Under the pieces are notes generated by a model. That model was not told the DNA's origin. It ran no database searches and saw only the letters and a list, made by a program, of their open reading frames with translations. 64,000 bases of DNA from Glutamicibacter creatinolyticus. GTDB taxonomy: Bacteria > Actinomycetota > Actinomycetes > Actinomycetales > Micrococcaceae. The DNA lies in contig NZ_CP034412.1 in NCBI RefSeq assembly GCF_006094275.1, forward strand, positions 1,054,001-1,118,000. Direction: 5' to 3'. Made by a program: the position numbers and the translations under genes. Below, in pieces: positions 50,701 to 59,407 of the stretch; the first letter of the stretch is position 1, and every line of letters starts with the position of its first letter.

Positions 50701-53700
50701 ATGTTTGAAAAAATCTTGGTTGCCAACCGCGGCGAGATCGCCATCCGCGCGTTCCGCGCCGCCAATGAACTCGAGGCAAAAACCGTTGCCGTCTACCCCT
50801 ACGAGGACCGCAACTCGATCCACCGGCAGAAGGCCGATGAGTCCTACCGGATTGGCGAAGAAGGCCACCCGGTCCGTGCCTACCTGGATGTAGACGAGGT
50901 GATCCGCGTCGCCAAGGAAGCCGGTGCGGACGCGATCTACCCGGGTTACGGGTTCATGAGTGAAAATCCCGAGCTCTCCCGGGCTGCGAAGGAAAATGGC
51001 ATCAAGTTCATCGGCCCCTCCGCCGACGTGCTGGAGCTGGCCGGCAACAAGGTCGCCGCGCTGAAGGCCGCCCGCGAGGCCGGCATCCCGGTGCTGGCCT
51101 CCACCGAGCCGAGCGACGACGTGGACTGGCTGACCGGTCAGGCGGAGAAGATCGGCTTCCCGCTGTTCGTCAAGGCCGTGGCCGGCGGCGGCGGACGCGG
51201 CATGCGCCGGGTAGACCAGCGCGAGGACCTGAACGACGCACTGAACGCCGCCATGCGCGAGGCCGGCACCGCATTCGGGGACCCGACCGTGTTCCTGGAA
51301 CAGGCCGTGCTGCGCCCGCGGCACATCGAGGTGCAGATCCTGGCCGATGAGCACGGCAACGTCGTGCACCTGCACGAGCGGGACTGCTCGCTGCAGCGCC
51401 GCCACCAGAAGGTCGTGGAGATCGCCCCGGCCCCGAACCTGGACGATTCGATCCGCCAGGCGCTGTACCGCGACGCCGTCAAGTTCGCCACCGCCCTGGG
51501 CTACCAGAACGCCGGCACCGTCGAATTCCTGGTCGACACCGTGGGCGAGCGCGCCGGGCAGCACGTGTTCATCGAGATGAACCCGCGCATCCAGGTCGAG
51601 CACACGGTCACCGAGGAGGTCACCGACATCGACCTGGTGCAGGCGCAGATGCGCATCGCCGCCGGGGCCACCCTGGAGGAGCTGGGCATCCGTCAGGAGG
51701 AGATCAAGGTCCGCGGCTGGGCGCTGCAGTCGCGCATCACCACCGAGGACCCGGCCAACGGTTTCCGTCCGGATGTGGGCACCATCACCGTGTACCGTTC
51801 GGCCGGCGGCTCCGGGGTGCGCCTGGATGGCGGCACCGTCTACACCGGCGCGGAAATTTCCCCGCACTTCGACTCGATGCTGGTCAAGTTGACCTGCCGC
51901 GGCCGGGACTTCGCCACCGCGGTGGCCCGCGCCCGCCGCGCCCTGGCCGAGTTCCGCATCCGCGGGGTGGCCACCAACATCTCCTTCATCCAGAACGTGC
52001 TGGCCGATCCGCAGTTCCTGGCTGGCAACGTGGCCACCGACTTCATTGACAAGCGTCCCGAGCTGCTCACCGCGAACCAGTCGCAGGACCGCGGCACCAA
52101 GGCGCTGAACTACCTGGCCGCGGTGACCGTGAACCAGCCCAACGGCCCGCGCATCGAGGGCATCGACCCGCGCAAGAAGCTTCCGGCGTTCCCGGGGGAC
52201 AAGGCCAGCGAGCCGGAGCGTTCACCCTTTGACGGGCCCTCGCAGACCGTGCAGCCGCCGGCCGGCTGGCGCCAGGTGCTGCTGGAGAAGGGCCCGCAGG
52301 GCTTTGCCAAGGCGCTGCGCGAGTCCACCGCGGTGGGGGTCACCGACACCACCTTCCGCGACGCGCACCAGTCGCTGCTGGCCACCCGGGTGCGCACCCG
52401 CGACCTGCTGCACGCCGCCCCGGCCTACGCCCACGTGGTCCCGCAGCTGTTCTCCATGGAGGTCTGGGGCGGGGCGACCTACGACGTCTCGCTGCGCTTC
52501 CTGGGCGAGGACCCGTGGAAGCGCCTGGAGCTGCTGCGCGCCGAGCTGCCCAACATCCCGCTGCAGATGCTGCTGCGTGGACGCAACACCGTGGGCTACA
52601 CCCCGTACCCCACCCAGGTGACCGACGCATTCGTCGCCGAGGCCGCCAAGAGCGGGATCGACATCTTCCGCATCTTCGACGCGCTGAACGACATCGACCA
52701 GATGGCCCCGGCCATCAAGGCCGTGCGCGCCACCGGGACCGCGGTGGCCGAGGTGGCCCTGTGCTACACCGGCAACCTGCTGGACGCCAACGAGAAGCTC
52801 TACACGCTGGAGTACTACCTGGAGCTGGCGCAGAAGATCGTCGACGCCGGGGCCCACATCCTGGCGATCAAGGACATGGCCGGGCTGCTGCGCCCGGCCG
52901 CGGCGAAGCTGCTGGTCTCCGCGCTGCGTGAGCGCTTCGACCTGCCGGTGCACCTGCACACCCACGACACCTCCGGCGGGCAGCTGGCGACCTTGATGGC
53001 CGCGGTGGACGCCGGGGTGGACGCGGTCGACGTGGCCAGCGCCGCGATGGCCGGCACCACCTCCCAGCCCTCGGCCTCCGCCCTGGTCGCCGCGCTGGAG
53101 AACACCGAACGCGACACCGGCCTCTCGCTGGACGCGGTCGCCTCCCTGGAACCGTACTGGGAAGCGGTGCGCGCGATGTACAAGCCGTTCGAGTCCGGGC
53201 TGCCGGCGCCGACCGGGCGCGTCTACCAGCACGAGATCCCCGGCGGGCAGCTGTCCAACCTGCGCCAGCAGGCGATCGCCCTGGGCCTGGGGGAGCGCTT
53301 CGAGGCGATCGAGTCGATGTACGCCTCGGTCAACGCGATGCTCGGCAACCTGGTGAAGGTCACCCCCTCCTCCAAGGTGGTCGGCGACCTGGCCCTGCAG
53401 CTGGTTGGCTCCGGGGTGGCGGCCGACGAGTTCGAGGCCAACCCGCAGAACTACGACATCCCCGACTCGGTGATCCAGTTCCTCTCCGGGGAGCTGGGGG
53501 ACCCTCCGGGCGGCTGGCCCGAACCGTTCCGCACCAAGGCCCTGCAGGGGCGCACCGTGCGCCCGCGCGTGGAGGACCTGGAACCGCAGGACGCCAAGGC
53601 GCTGCAGGGCGACTCGGACACCGTGCGCTCGACCCTGAACCGGCTGCTGTTCGCCGGGCCGACCCGCGACTTCGAGGCCAGCGTCGAGAACTACGGCGAC

Positions 53701-54153
53701 CTGTCGGTGCTGCACACCCGCGACTACCTCTACGGGCTGAGCTCCGACGGGGAGCACGTGGTCTCGCTGGGCAAGGGGGTGCGCCTGCTGGTCAAGCTGG
53801 TCTCCGTCTCCGAGCCCGATGAGAAGGGCATGCGCACCGTGGTGGTCACCCTCAACGGCCAGCAGCGCCAGCTGCAGGCCCGCGACGAGTCCGTGGAATC
53901 CACGGTCAAGACCGCGCCGAAGGCCGACCCGAACAATCGCGCCCACGTCGCCGCCCCGTTCGCCGGCGCGGTCACCGTCGGGGTGCAGGAGGGCGACTGG
54001 GTGGAGGCCGGGCAGGCCGTGGCCACCATCGAGGCGATGAAGATGGAGGCGGGGATTACCGCCAACGTCTCGGGCACCGTCAACGAGATCACACTCAACG
54101 GCACGAGCCAGGTGCAGGGCGGGGACCTGCTGCTGGTGATCAAGCCGGAGTAG
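50701..54153 (+). CDS. pyc: Pyruvate carboxylase
   Basis: 1150 residues from ATG 50701 (AGGA at 50692-50695). Biotin carboxylase domain (1-450: ILVANRGEIAIRAFRA, AVAGGGGRGMR, EMNPRIQVEHTVTEE), carboxyltransferase domain (~550-1000: DTTFRDAHQSLLATRVRT, HTHDTSGGQLATLMAAVDAG) and biotinyl domain with Lys1114 in EAMKMEAG. It carboxylates pyruvate to oxaloacetate, replenishing the TCA cycle and supplying the co-substrate of prpC. A single full-length polypeptide. The FadR-type site upstream suggests carbon-source control. Confidence 0.97.
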   Translation: MFEKILVANRGEIAIRAFRAANELEAKTVAVYPYEDRNSIHRQKADESYRIGEEGHPVRAYLDVDEVIRVAKEAGADAIYPGYGFMSENPELSRAAKENGIKFIGPSADVLELAGNKVAALKAAREAGIPVLASTEPSDDVDWLTGQAEKIGFPLFVKAVAGGGGRGMRRVDQREDLNDALNAAMREAGTAFGDPTVFLEQAVLRPRHIEVQILADEHGNVVHLHERDCSLQRRHQKVVEIAPAPNLDDSIRQALYRDAVKFATALGYQNAGTVEFLVDTVGERAGQHVFIEMNPRIQVEHTVTEEVTDIDLVQAQMRIAAGATLEELGIRQEEIKVRGWALQSRITTEDPANGFRPDVGTITVYRSAGGSGVRLDGGTVYTGAEISPHFDSMLVKLTCRGRDFATAVARARRALAEFRIRGVATNISFIQNVLADPQFLAGNVATDFIDKRPELLTANQSQDRGTKALNYLAAVTVNQPNGPRIEGIDPRKKLPAFPGDKASEPERSPFDGPSQTVQPPAGWRQVLLEKGPQGFAKALRESTAVGVTDTTFRDAHQSLLATRVRTRDLLHAAPAYAHVVPQLFSMEVWGGATYDVSLRFLGEDPWKRLELLRAELPNIPLQMLLRGRNTVGYTPYPTQVTDAFVAEAAKSGIDIFRIFDALNDIDQMAPAIKAVRATGTAVAEVALCYTGNLLDANEKLYTLEYYLELAQKIVDAGAHILAIKDMAGLLRPAAAKLLVSALRERFDLPVHLHTHDTSGGQLATLMAAVDAGVDAVDVASAAMAGTTSQPSASALVAALENTERDTGLSLDAVASLEPYWEAVRAMYKPFESGLPAPTGRVYQHEIPGGQLSNLRQQAIALGLGERFEAIESMYASVNAMLGNLVKVTPSSKVVGDLALQLVGSGVAADEFEANPQNYDIPDSVIQFLSGELGDPPGGWPEPFRTKALQGRTVRPRVEDLEPQDAKALQGDSDTVRSTLNRLLFAGPTRDFEASVENYGDLSVLHTRDYLYGLSSDGEHVVSLGKGVRLLVKLVSVSEPDEKGMRTVVVTLNGQQRQLQARDESVESTVKTAPKADPNNRAHVAAPFAGAVTVGVQEGDWVEAGQAVATIEAMKMEAGITANVSGTVNEITLNGTSQVQGGDLLLVIKPE

Positions 54154-54196
54154 CACCCGCCGCGGGCCGGGACGTACCCCCTTCCCGCCGCGCACC

Positions 54197-54227
54197 GGGC
54201 CGGTCGGCGTTTCGCGCTGGCCGGCCC
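54197..54227 (+). terminator. Terminator after pyc
   Basis: GGGCCGGTCGGCG (54197-54209) pairs with CGCTGGCCGGCCC (54215-54227) with one mismatch and one wobble; no T tract. Confidence 0.6.
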
Positions 54228-54370
54228 GCGCCATGTCACCGGCGCCCACCGCGCACAGCGGCTAGAGTGGATGGGGCCGCAGCGGCCCGCCGCCGTGCCC
54301 GGGCATTTTGGTTGCCGGAGCCGCGGTGCGCGTGCAGAGTTATCAGTGTGACGATCAGGAAGGCCCGTAC

Positions 54371-54967
54371 ATGCGCTGGATTCCCGGTTCTCGTTCCAAC
54401 CCCGACCCCGCAGCCGGCACCGCGCCCGTCAAGGGCCCGGCCTCCGGTGCCGCGGCGGCCGAGGGCGTGCGGCCCCTGGCGCAGGTGGGTGCGCAGGTCG
54501 CGGCGAAGCACCCGAAGCTGCCGGTGGCGCTGTTCCGGCTTGAGCCCGAGGTTGCGCTGCAGCCGCTGCGGCTGAAGCTGGCCTCCGCCCTGGCCGAGGC
54601 CTCGGTGAGCACCAGCTTCACCCTGGGCGGCCCGGGCCGGGTGCAGGCGGTGCTCGATGGCCAGCTGCCGGCCCAGGCCGTGCTGGTCGTGGTGACCACC
54701 AGTGATGACGGGGCACAGGACCGGCTGATGGACCTGGTCGAATGGCTGCTGGCCAACGGGCGCCAGCAGCTGGCTGAGCACCTGATCTTCGCCCCGGTGG
54801 GCCAGCGCCGCCAGCTGGCCGGATCCTTCGCGTTCGCGCATGTGCCGCTGGGCGCCCAGGTGCTGGAACACGCCAGCGGCGGCACGCCGTTGCGAAGGCG
54901 TGCCGCCGCTGCGGGGATCGACCAGCTGCGTGATGCGGTGCTGGATCAGGCCTTGGGCTTGGAGTAG
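54371..54967 (+). CDS. Hypothetical protein convergent with acyl-CoA ligase
   Basis: 198 residues from ATG 54371 (AGGAAGG at 54357-54363). The N-terminal 45 residues are Pro/Ala-rich; the remainder alternates strands and helices (LPVALFRLEPEVALQPLRLKLAS, AVLVVVTTSDDGAQDRLMDLVEWLLANG). No family recognised and no signal peptide. Its last 22 bases overlap the end of the acyl-CoA ligase gene on the other strand. Confidence 0.6.
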   Translation: MRWIPGSRSNPDPAAGTAPVKGPASGAAAAEGVRPLAQVGAQVAAKHPKLPVALFRLEPEVALQPLRLKLASALAEASVSTSFTLGGPGRVQAVLDGQLPAQAVLVVVTTSDDGAQDRLMDLVEWLLANGRQQLAEHLIFAPVGQRRQLAGSFAFAHVPLGAQVLEHASGGTPLRRRAAAAGIDQLRDAVLDQALGLE

Positions 54968-56751
54968 ATCGCCTCCACCACGTCCTGGTAGTCGGTGAGC
55001 ACCTTGGCGCGCTTGATCTTCAGCGACGGGGTCAGGTGCCCGGATTCCTCGGTGAAGTCCTCGGCCACCACGCGGAACTCCTTGATCTGCTCGGCGCGGG
55101 AGACCGACTCGTTGGCCTTGTCGATCACCTTCTGCAGGGCGGTGCGCACCTGCGGCTGCTGGACGACTTCGGCCATCGGCAGGTCGCGGGAGAGCTGGTG
55201 GCGTTCCAGCCAGCCGGGCAGCGCCTCCGGGTCCAGGGTGACCAGTGCGGCGATGAACGGGCGGTTGTCGCCCACCACCAGGCACTGGGAGACCAGCGCG
55301 TCGGCGCGGATCTGGTCCTCCAGCAGCGCCGGGACCACGTTCTTGCCGCTGGCGGTGACGATGATTTCCTTCTTGCGCCCGGTGATCTTCAAGAACCCGT
55401 CCTCATCCAGCTCCCCGATGTCCCCGGTGTGGAACCAGCCATCGGTGAAGGCCTCGCGCTGCAGGTCGGGGCGGTTGTAGTAGCGCGGCATCACGCAGAT
55501 GCCGCGGGCCAAAATTTCCCCGTCCGCGGCGATCTTCACCGCGTTGCCCGGCAGCGGGCGGCCCACGGTGCCGATCTTGATTTGCTTGAGCGTGTTCACG
55601 GTGATCGGGGCGGTGGTCTCGGTCAGGCCGTAGCCCTCCAGCACGGTGACCCCCACGCCGTTGAAGAAGTGGCCCAGGCGCTCGCCCAGCGGGCCGCCGC
55701 CGGAGACGGCGTGGCGCACGTTCCCGCCCATGGCCTCGCGCAGCTTGGAGTAGACCAGCACGTCGAACAGCTTGTGCTTCAGCTTCAGGCCCAGCGGGAT
55801 CTTGCCCTCCTGCTGGGCGCGGGAATAGGCCACCGCGGCGCGGGCGGCGGTGTGGAAGATCTTGCCCTTCCCGCCGTCCTCGGCCTTGAGCATCGCCGAG
55901 TTGTACACCTTTTCGAACACCCGCGGCACGGCCAGGATGAAGTTGGGCTTGAAGGACTGCAGGTCCTCCAGCAGGTGCTTGACGTCCGGGGTGTGCCCGA
56001 CGCGGCAGCCGGCGGCGACCGCGACGATGGAGATGAAGCGGGCGAAGACGTGGGCCAGCGGCAGGAACATGATGGTGGCCGCGCCCGGGTAGACCGCCTC
56101 GGGTAGCTCGGCGACCGCGTTGTCGGCCAGCTCCACGAAGTTGCCGTGGGTTAGTTCGCAGCCCTTGGGCCGCCCGGTGGTGCCCGAGGTGTAGATCAGT
56201 GTGGCGGTGTCGCGCAGCCCCGGTGCGCTGCGGCGGGCCTCCAGCTCCTCGTCGGACACCTGTTGCCCGGCCTGGCGCAGCTCATCGAGCCCGCCCTCGT
56301 ACTGCCAGACGTGTTCCAGCGCCTCCAGCTGCTCCTGGTGGGCGGCCTGGCGCACCACGTTCTCGTGGTTCGGGGTCTCCACCACGATCGCCACCGACCC
56401 GGAGTCGCCCAGGATCCAGGCGACCTGGGAGGGGGAGGAGGTTTCGTACACGGGCACGGTGATGCACCCGGCGAACCAGATGGCGAAGTCCACCAGAGTC
56501 CACTCGTACTTGGTGCGCGACATCAGCCCGATGCGGCTGCCCGGTTCGATGCCCTGGGCGATGAAGCCCTTGGCGATCGCGGCCGCGTCGGCGGCGAACT
56601 GCGAGGCGGTGATGTCCTGCCAGCTGCCGTCGGGGCGGGGTTTGGAGAACAGCGCCGGATTCGCCGCGGAATTCGCGTGCCGCAACAGCAGATCGGTGAT
56701 GTTGGACTGTTCGGGGCTCTTGATGCGAATCGGGGTGCTGAACTCGATCAT
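54946..56751 (-). CDS. Long-chain fatty acid-CoA ligase (FadD15-like)
   Basis: 601-residue AMP-forming ligase. Motifs: YTSGTTGRPKGCELTHGN (P-loop), YGLTETTAP, DGWFHTGDIGELDEDGFLKITGRKKEIIVTASGKNV. It activates fatty acids for lipid synthesis or beta-oxidation at the membrane. Neighbouring PlsC-type acyltransferase, class II DAHP synthase and kinase reproduce the Rv2176-Rv2187 (fadD15) neighbourhood. Confidence 0.94.
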   Translation of the reverse strand: MIEFSTPIRIKSPEQSNITDLLLRHANSAANPALFSKPRPDGSWQDITASQFAADAAAIAKGFIAQGIEPGSRIGLMSRTKYEWTLVDFAIWFAGCITVPVYETSSPSQVAWILGDSGSVAIVVETPNHENVVRQAAHQEQLEALEHVWQYEGGLDELRQAGQQVSDEELEARRSAPGLRDTATLIYTSGTTGRPKGCELTHGNFVELADNAVAELPEAVYPGAATIMFLPLAHVFARFISIVAVAAGCRVGHTPDVKHLLEDLQSFKPNFILAVPRVFEKVYNSAMLKAEDGGKGKIFHTAARAAVAYSRAQQEGKIPLGLKLKHKLFDVLVYSKLREAMGGNVRHAVSGGGPLGERLGHFFNGVGVTVLEGYGLTETTAPITVNTLKQIKIGTVGRPLPGNAVKIAADGEILARGICVMPRYYNRPDLQREAFTDGWFHTGDIGELDEDGFLKITGRKKEIIVTASGKNVVPALLEDQIRADALVSQCLVVGDNRPFIAALVTLDPEALPGWLERHQLSRDLPMAEVVQQPQVRTALQKVIDKANESVSRAEQIKEFRVVAEDFTEESGHLTPSLKIKRAKVLTDYQDVVEAIYSKPKA

Positions 56752-56856
56752 CGGTGTCTCACTCCTGACGTATGTGACCGGGGTAATCGCAGCGAGTAAG
56801 CTACGTCACAGGATATTACTTGATAGTAACCTAGCTGCGACCTGTGGCCAAGTTCG

Positions 56857-57552
56857 CTATACCCTAGCCCCATCATCTCCCGGATCGCGGTCGTTGGGTA
56901 GTCGGTAGAGCAGCAGGCCCACCCCGGCCAGGGTGATCAGCCCCAGCGCGATGAACAGGGCCGTGGGCGCGCCGCGGAAGAAGATCACGCCCAGCAGCAG
57001 CGCCAGCGGGCCGCCGGCCGCGGCCAGCCAGGCCAGGGTCAGCACCGGGTCGCCGGACCCGATCGCCACCGGGTCCTCCGGCACGAACTCCCCGTCCGGT
57101 TCCTCCTGAAGCGCGTAATCGCGCGGGCCGCTGGCCCCGGGGCCGGTGGTGAACAGCCGGCGCAGGCGCTCATCGTGGGATTCGGGCCCCGTGTTGCCCG
57201 CCTTGCCGGCAGGGCCCGGGGTGACGGAGTTGCCGGAGGTGCCGGGGGTGCCGGGATCGGGCTGGCCGCCGGACCCGGTGTCGGTGTCTGCGGGGTCGTG
57301 CTTCCCGGCCGTGTGTCGGTCCGCTTCCCGGGTGGGATCGTCGTTCGAACGCTTCGTCTCCGCCGCGCCGGGATCTGGGTTCCCGCTCGGCGCCGGGTCC
57401 CCGGGTTGATCCCCGGGTTGATCCGCGGGTTGGTCCCCGTCGGACCCGGTCCGGGGTCGACGCGGCAGCGGGCCGGCCGCCTGCAGCCGGGCGACCAGCT
57501 CATCCCACTGCGGGTCCGGGGTGCTGGAGGGTCGTTGGTCCTTTGGGTCCAC
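56857..57552 (-). CDS. Membrane protein with long disordered N-terminus
   Basis: 231 residues from GTG 57552, eleven bases after the lipase stop. Residues 1-130 are rich in Pro, Asp, Gly, Ser and Thr with repeated NQPADQPGDQPGD-like steps; two membrane helices lie at about 172-192 and 197-217. Actinobacterial family without known function. The longer frame to 57774 runs through the lipase gene and is not used. Cotranscribed with the lipase. Confidence 0.65.
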   Translation of the reverse strand: MDPKDQRPSSTPDPQWDELVARLQAAGPLPRRPRTGSDGDQPADQPGDQPGDPAPSGNPDPGAAETKRSNDDPTREADRHTAGKHDPADTDTGSGGQPDPGTPGTSGNSVTPGPAGKAGNTGPESHDERLRRLFTTGPGASGPRDYALQEEPDGEFVPEDPVAIGSGDPVLTLAWLAAAGGPLALLLGVIFFRGAPTALFIALGLITLAGVGLLLYRLPNDRDPGDDGARV

Positions 57553-57563
57553 CGCGCCGCTGC

Positions 57564-58457
57564 CTAGGTCCGGGCCGGGGTGTGGGCGGCGATGAACTGG
57601 GCGGAGCGCTCGAAGATCAACGGCGCGTCGTAGTCCAGGGTGGCCACGTGCAGGCTGTGCGGCAGGTCCACCCGTTGGATCTTCGAGTTCGGCGCCAGCC
57701 CGTCGAACAGGGCGCGCACCGAGGCATCGGAGACCACGTTGTCGCTGGCCGAGCGGAACAGGATGATCGGGCAAGTGATCAGCGGCAGGCGCCGGCGGGT
57801 CTGCTCGAACAACCGGTGCAGCTGGGCGACGGCGGCGACCGGGGTGCGCGGGTAGGCCTGCTCATTGGCCCCGGGCAGGGCGATGTCGTTGCTGATCGGG
57901 GAGGTGGATCGCACCACCCAGCGCAGGTACTTCGTGTACGGCGCCAGCGGGGAGTCCACGACCAGCCCCGGGTTGGTCAGCAGCAGCCCGGCCACCTCGC
58001 GTCGGGTTGCCAGGTGCAGCGCCAGCGCGCCGCCCATCGACAGCCCGGCGACGAACACCGTGCGGTACCTGGCCGCCAGTTCGTCAAACGCCTGCTCGGT
58101 GGCGTGGATCCAGTGCGCGTAGGGCACTTTGACCATGTCCTGCCAACGGGTCTCATGCCCGGGCAGCAGCACCATCTGGGTGTGGTAGCCGGCCTGCTCA
58201 AGGGCCTGGGCCCAGGGGCGCATGGCGGTGCGCGCGCCGGTGAACCCGTGGATCAGTAGCACCGCGACCTCGTCCTTGCGCGGAGCGGGTGCCTGCTGGG
58301 CGCCGTCGCGCTCATCGGGCCGGTCGGCCTGCGCGCCGCCGGAAGCCTGCGCGCCCGCGATGGCCTGGGCATCCGCGGACAGTTGCGCTTCCGCTGGGAC
58401 GTGCCCTTCCGGGGTGGTGGCCGCGTCGCTGTTGTTGGGGCCTGGTTGGGGGTGCAT
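57564..58457 (-). CDS. Alpha/beta hydrolase (esterase/monoacylglycerol lipase-like)
   Basis: 297 residues from ATG 58457 with AAAGGCAGG upstream. A ~55-residue Ala/Gln/Asp-rich leader precedes the fold: VAVLLIHGFTGARTAMRPWA (oxyanion loop), nucleophile in VAGLSMGGALALHLA, Asp in FRSASDNVVS and His in LPHSLHVATLDYD. It hydrolyses acyl esters; context with acyl-CoA ligase and acyltransferase suggests lipid turnover. Not secreted. Confidence 0.87.
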   Translation of the reverse strand: MHPQPGPNNSDAATTPEGHVPAEAQLSADAQAIAGAQASGGAQADRPDERDGAQQAPAPRKDEVAVLLIHGFTGARTAMRPWAQALEQAGYHTQMVLLPGHETRWQDMVKVPYAHWIHATEQAFDELAARYRTVFVAGLSMGGALALHLATRREVAGLLLTNPGLVVDSPLAPYTKYLRWVVRSTSPISNDIALPGANEQAYPRTPVAAVAQLHRLFEQTRRRLPLITCPIILFRSASDNVVSDASVRALFDGLAPNSKIQRVDLPHSLHVATLDYDAPLIFERSAQFIAAHTPART

Positions 58458-58593
58458 CAGCCTGCCTTTCTGCCGCCTCACACCTCGAGACTAGTGCACA
58501 ATTGGTTACAGGGAGCCACGCGGTCGGCGAACACCGCCCCGGCCCTGCGGTAACCTGCGATTCATCACCGACACCCGAAGGAACCCAAGAAAC

Positions 58594-59259
58594 GTGCTGT
58601 ATGACTTCCTCAAGCGGTTCGCGGTCCGCCCCCTGCTGAAGATCTTCTTCCGCATCGACCTGACCGGCACCGAGCACGTGCCGCCCACCGGCGCGGCGAT
58701 CCTGGCCTCCAACCACCTGTCGGTCTCCGACTCGGTGTTCCTGCCCGCCAGCCTGGAACGGCCCGTGGTGTTCCTGGCCAAGGACGAGTACTTCAACGGC
58801 ACCGGGTTGAAGGGGCGCTTCACCGCCTGGTTCTTCCGTTCGATCAACCAGCTGCCGATGGACCGCTCCGGGGGAGCGAAGTCGGCCCAGTCACTGGCCA
58901 GCGCCGCCGGGGCGTTGGCCGAGGGCAAGCTGCTGGGCATCTACCCGGAGGGCACCCGCTCCCCGGACGGCCGGCTGTACCGGGCCAAGCTCGGGGTGGC
59001 GAAGCTGGCCCTGGAAAGCGGGGCGCCGGTGATCCCGGTGGCGATGATCGACACCCACAAGGTCCAGCCCATCGGGCGGCGCATCCCGCGCCCGGGGCGG
59101 ATCGGCATCCGCATCGGCCAGCCCCTGGACTTCTCCGACCGGCGCGGGCAGGCGCAGGATTCGCAGGTCTTGCGCCAGGTGGCCGACGAGATCCGCGAAG
59201 CGATCGGGCAGCTCTCCGGGCAGCAGTACGTCGACGTCTACGCCCCGCGCAAACGCTGA
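58594..59259 (+). CDS. 1-acyl-sn-glycerol-3-phosphate acyltransferase (PlsC family)
   Basis: 221 residues. Acyltransferase motifs: NHLSVSDSVF (HX4D), FRSINQLPMDRSGG, IYPEGTRSPDGRLYRAKLGVAKLAL, and VIPVAMI. It transfers an acyl group to lysophosphatidic acid at the membrane. GTG 58594 is used, with GAAGGA about 12 bases upstream. Corresponds to Rv2182c by context. Confidence 0.92.
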   Translation: MLYDFLKRFAVRPLLKIFFRIDLTGTEHVPPTGAAILASNHLSVSDSVFLPASLERPVVFLAKDEYFNGTGLKGRFTAWFFRSINQLPMDRSGGAKSAQSLASAAGALAEGKLLGIYPEGTRSPDGRLYRAKLGVAKLALESGAPVIPVAMIDTHKVQPIGRRIPRPGRIGIRIGQPLDFSDRRGQAQDSQVLRQVADEIREAIGQLSGQQYVDVYAPRKR

Positions 59260-59407
59260 GCCGCCAGACCGCGGCCGGGTGCGCGGTCTGTCGGCTGCGT
59301 CCAGCGGCGGCGCGGCGGCGTGCGGCGGGCCCGGGGATGGCCAGTGTTACGGGCCGATGTTACATTCGCCGCAGTGCTTTTGGTGCCCGGCCCGTAGACT
59401 TGGAAGG

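Noticed and set aside
52222-54249. 675-codon minus-strand frame opposite pyc
   Set aside because: Antisense shadow of the carboxyltransferase and biotinyl domains.
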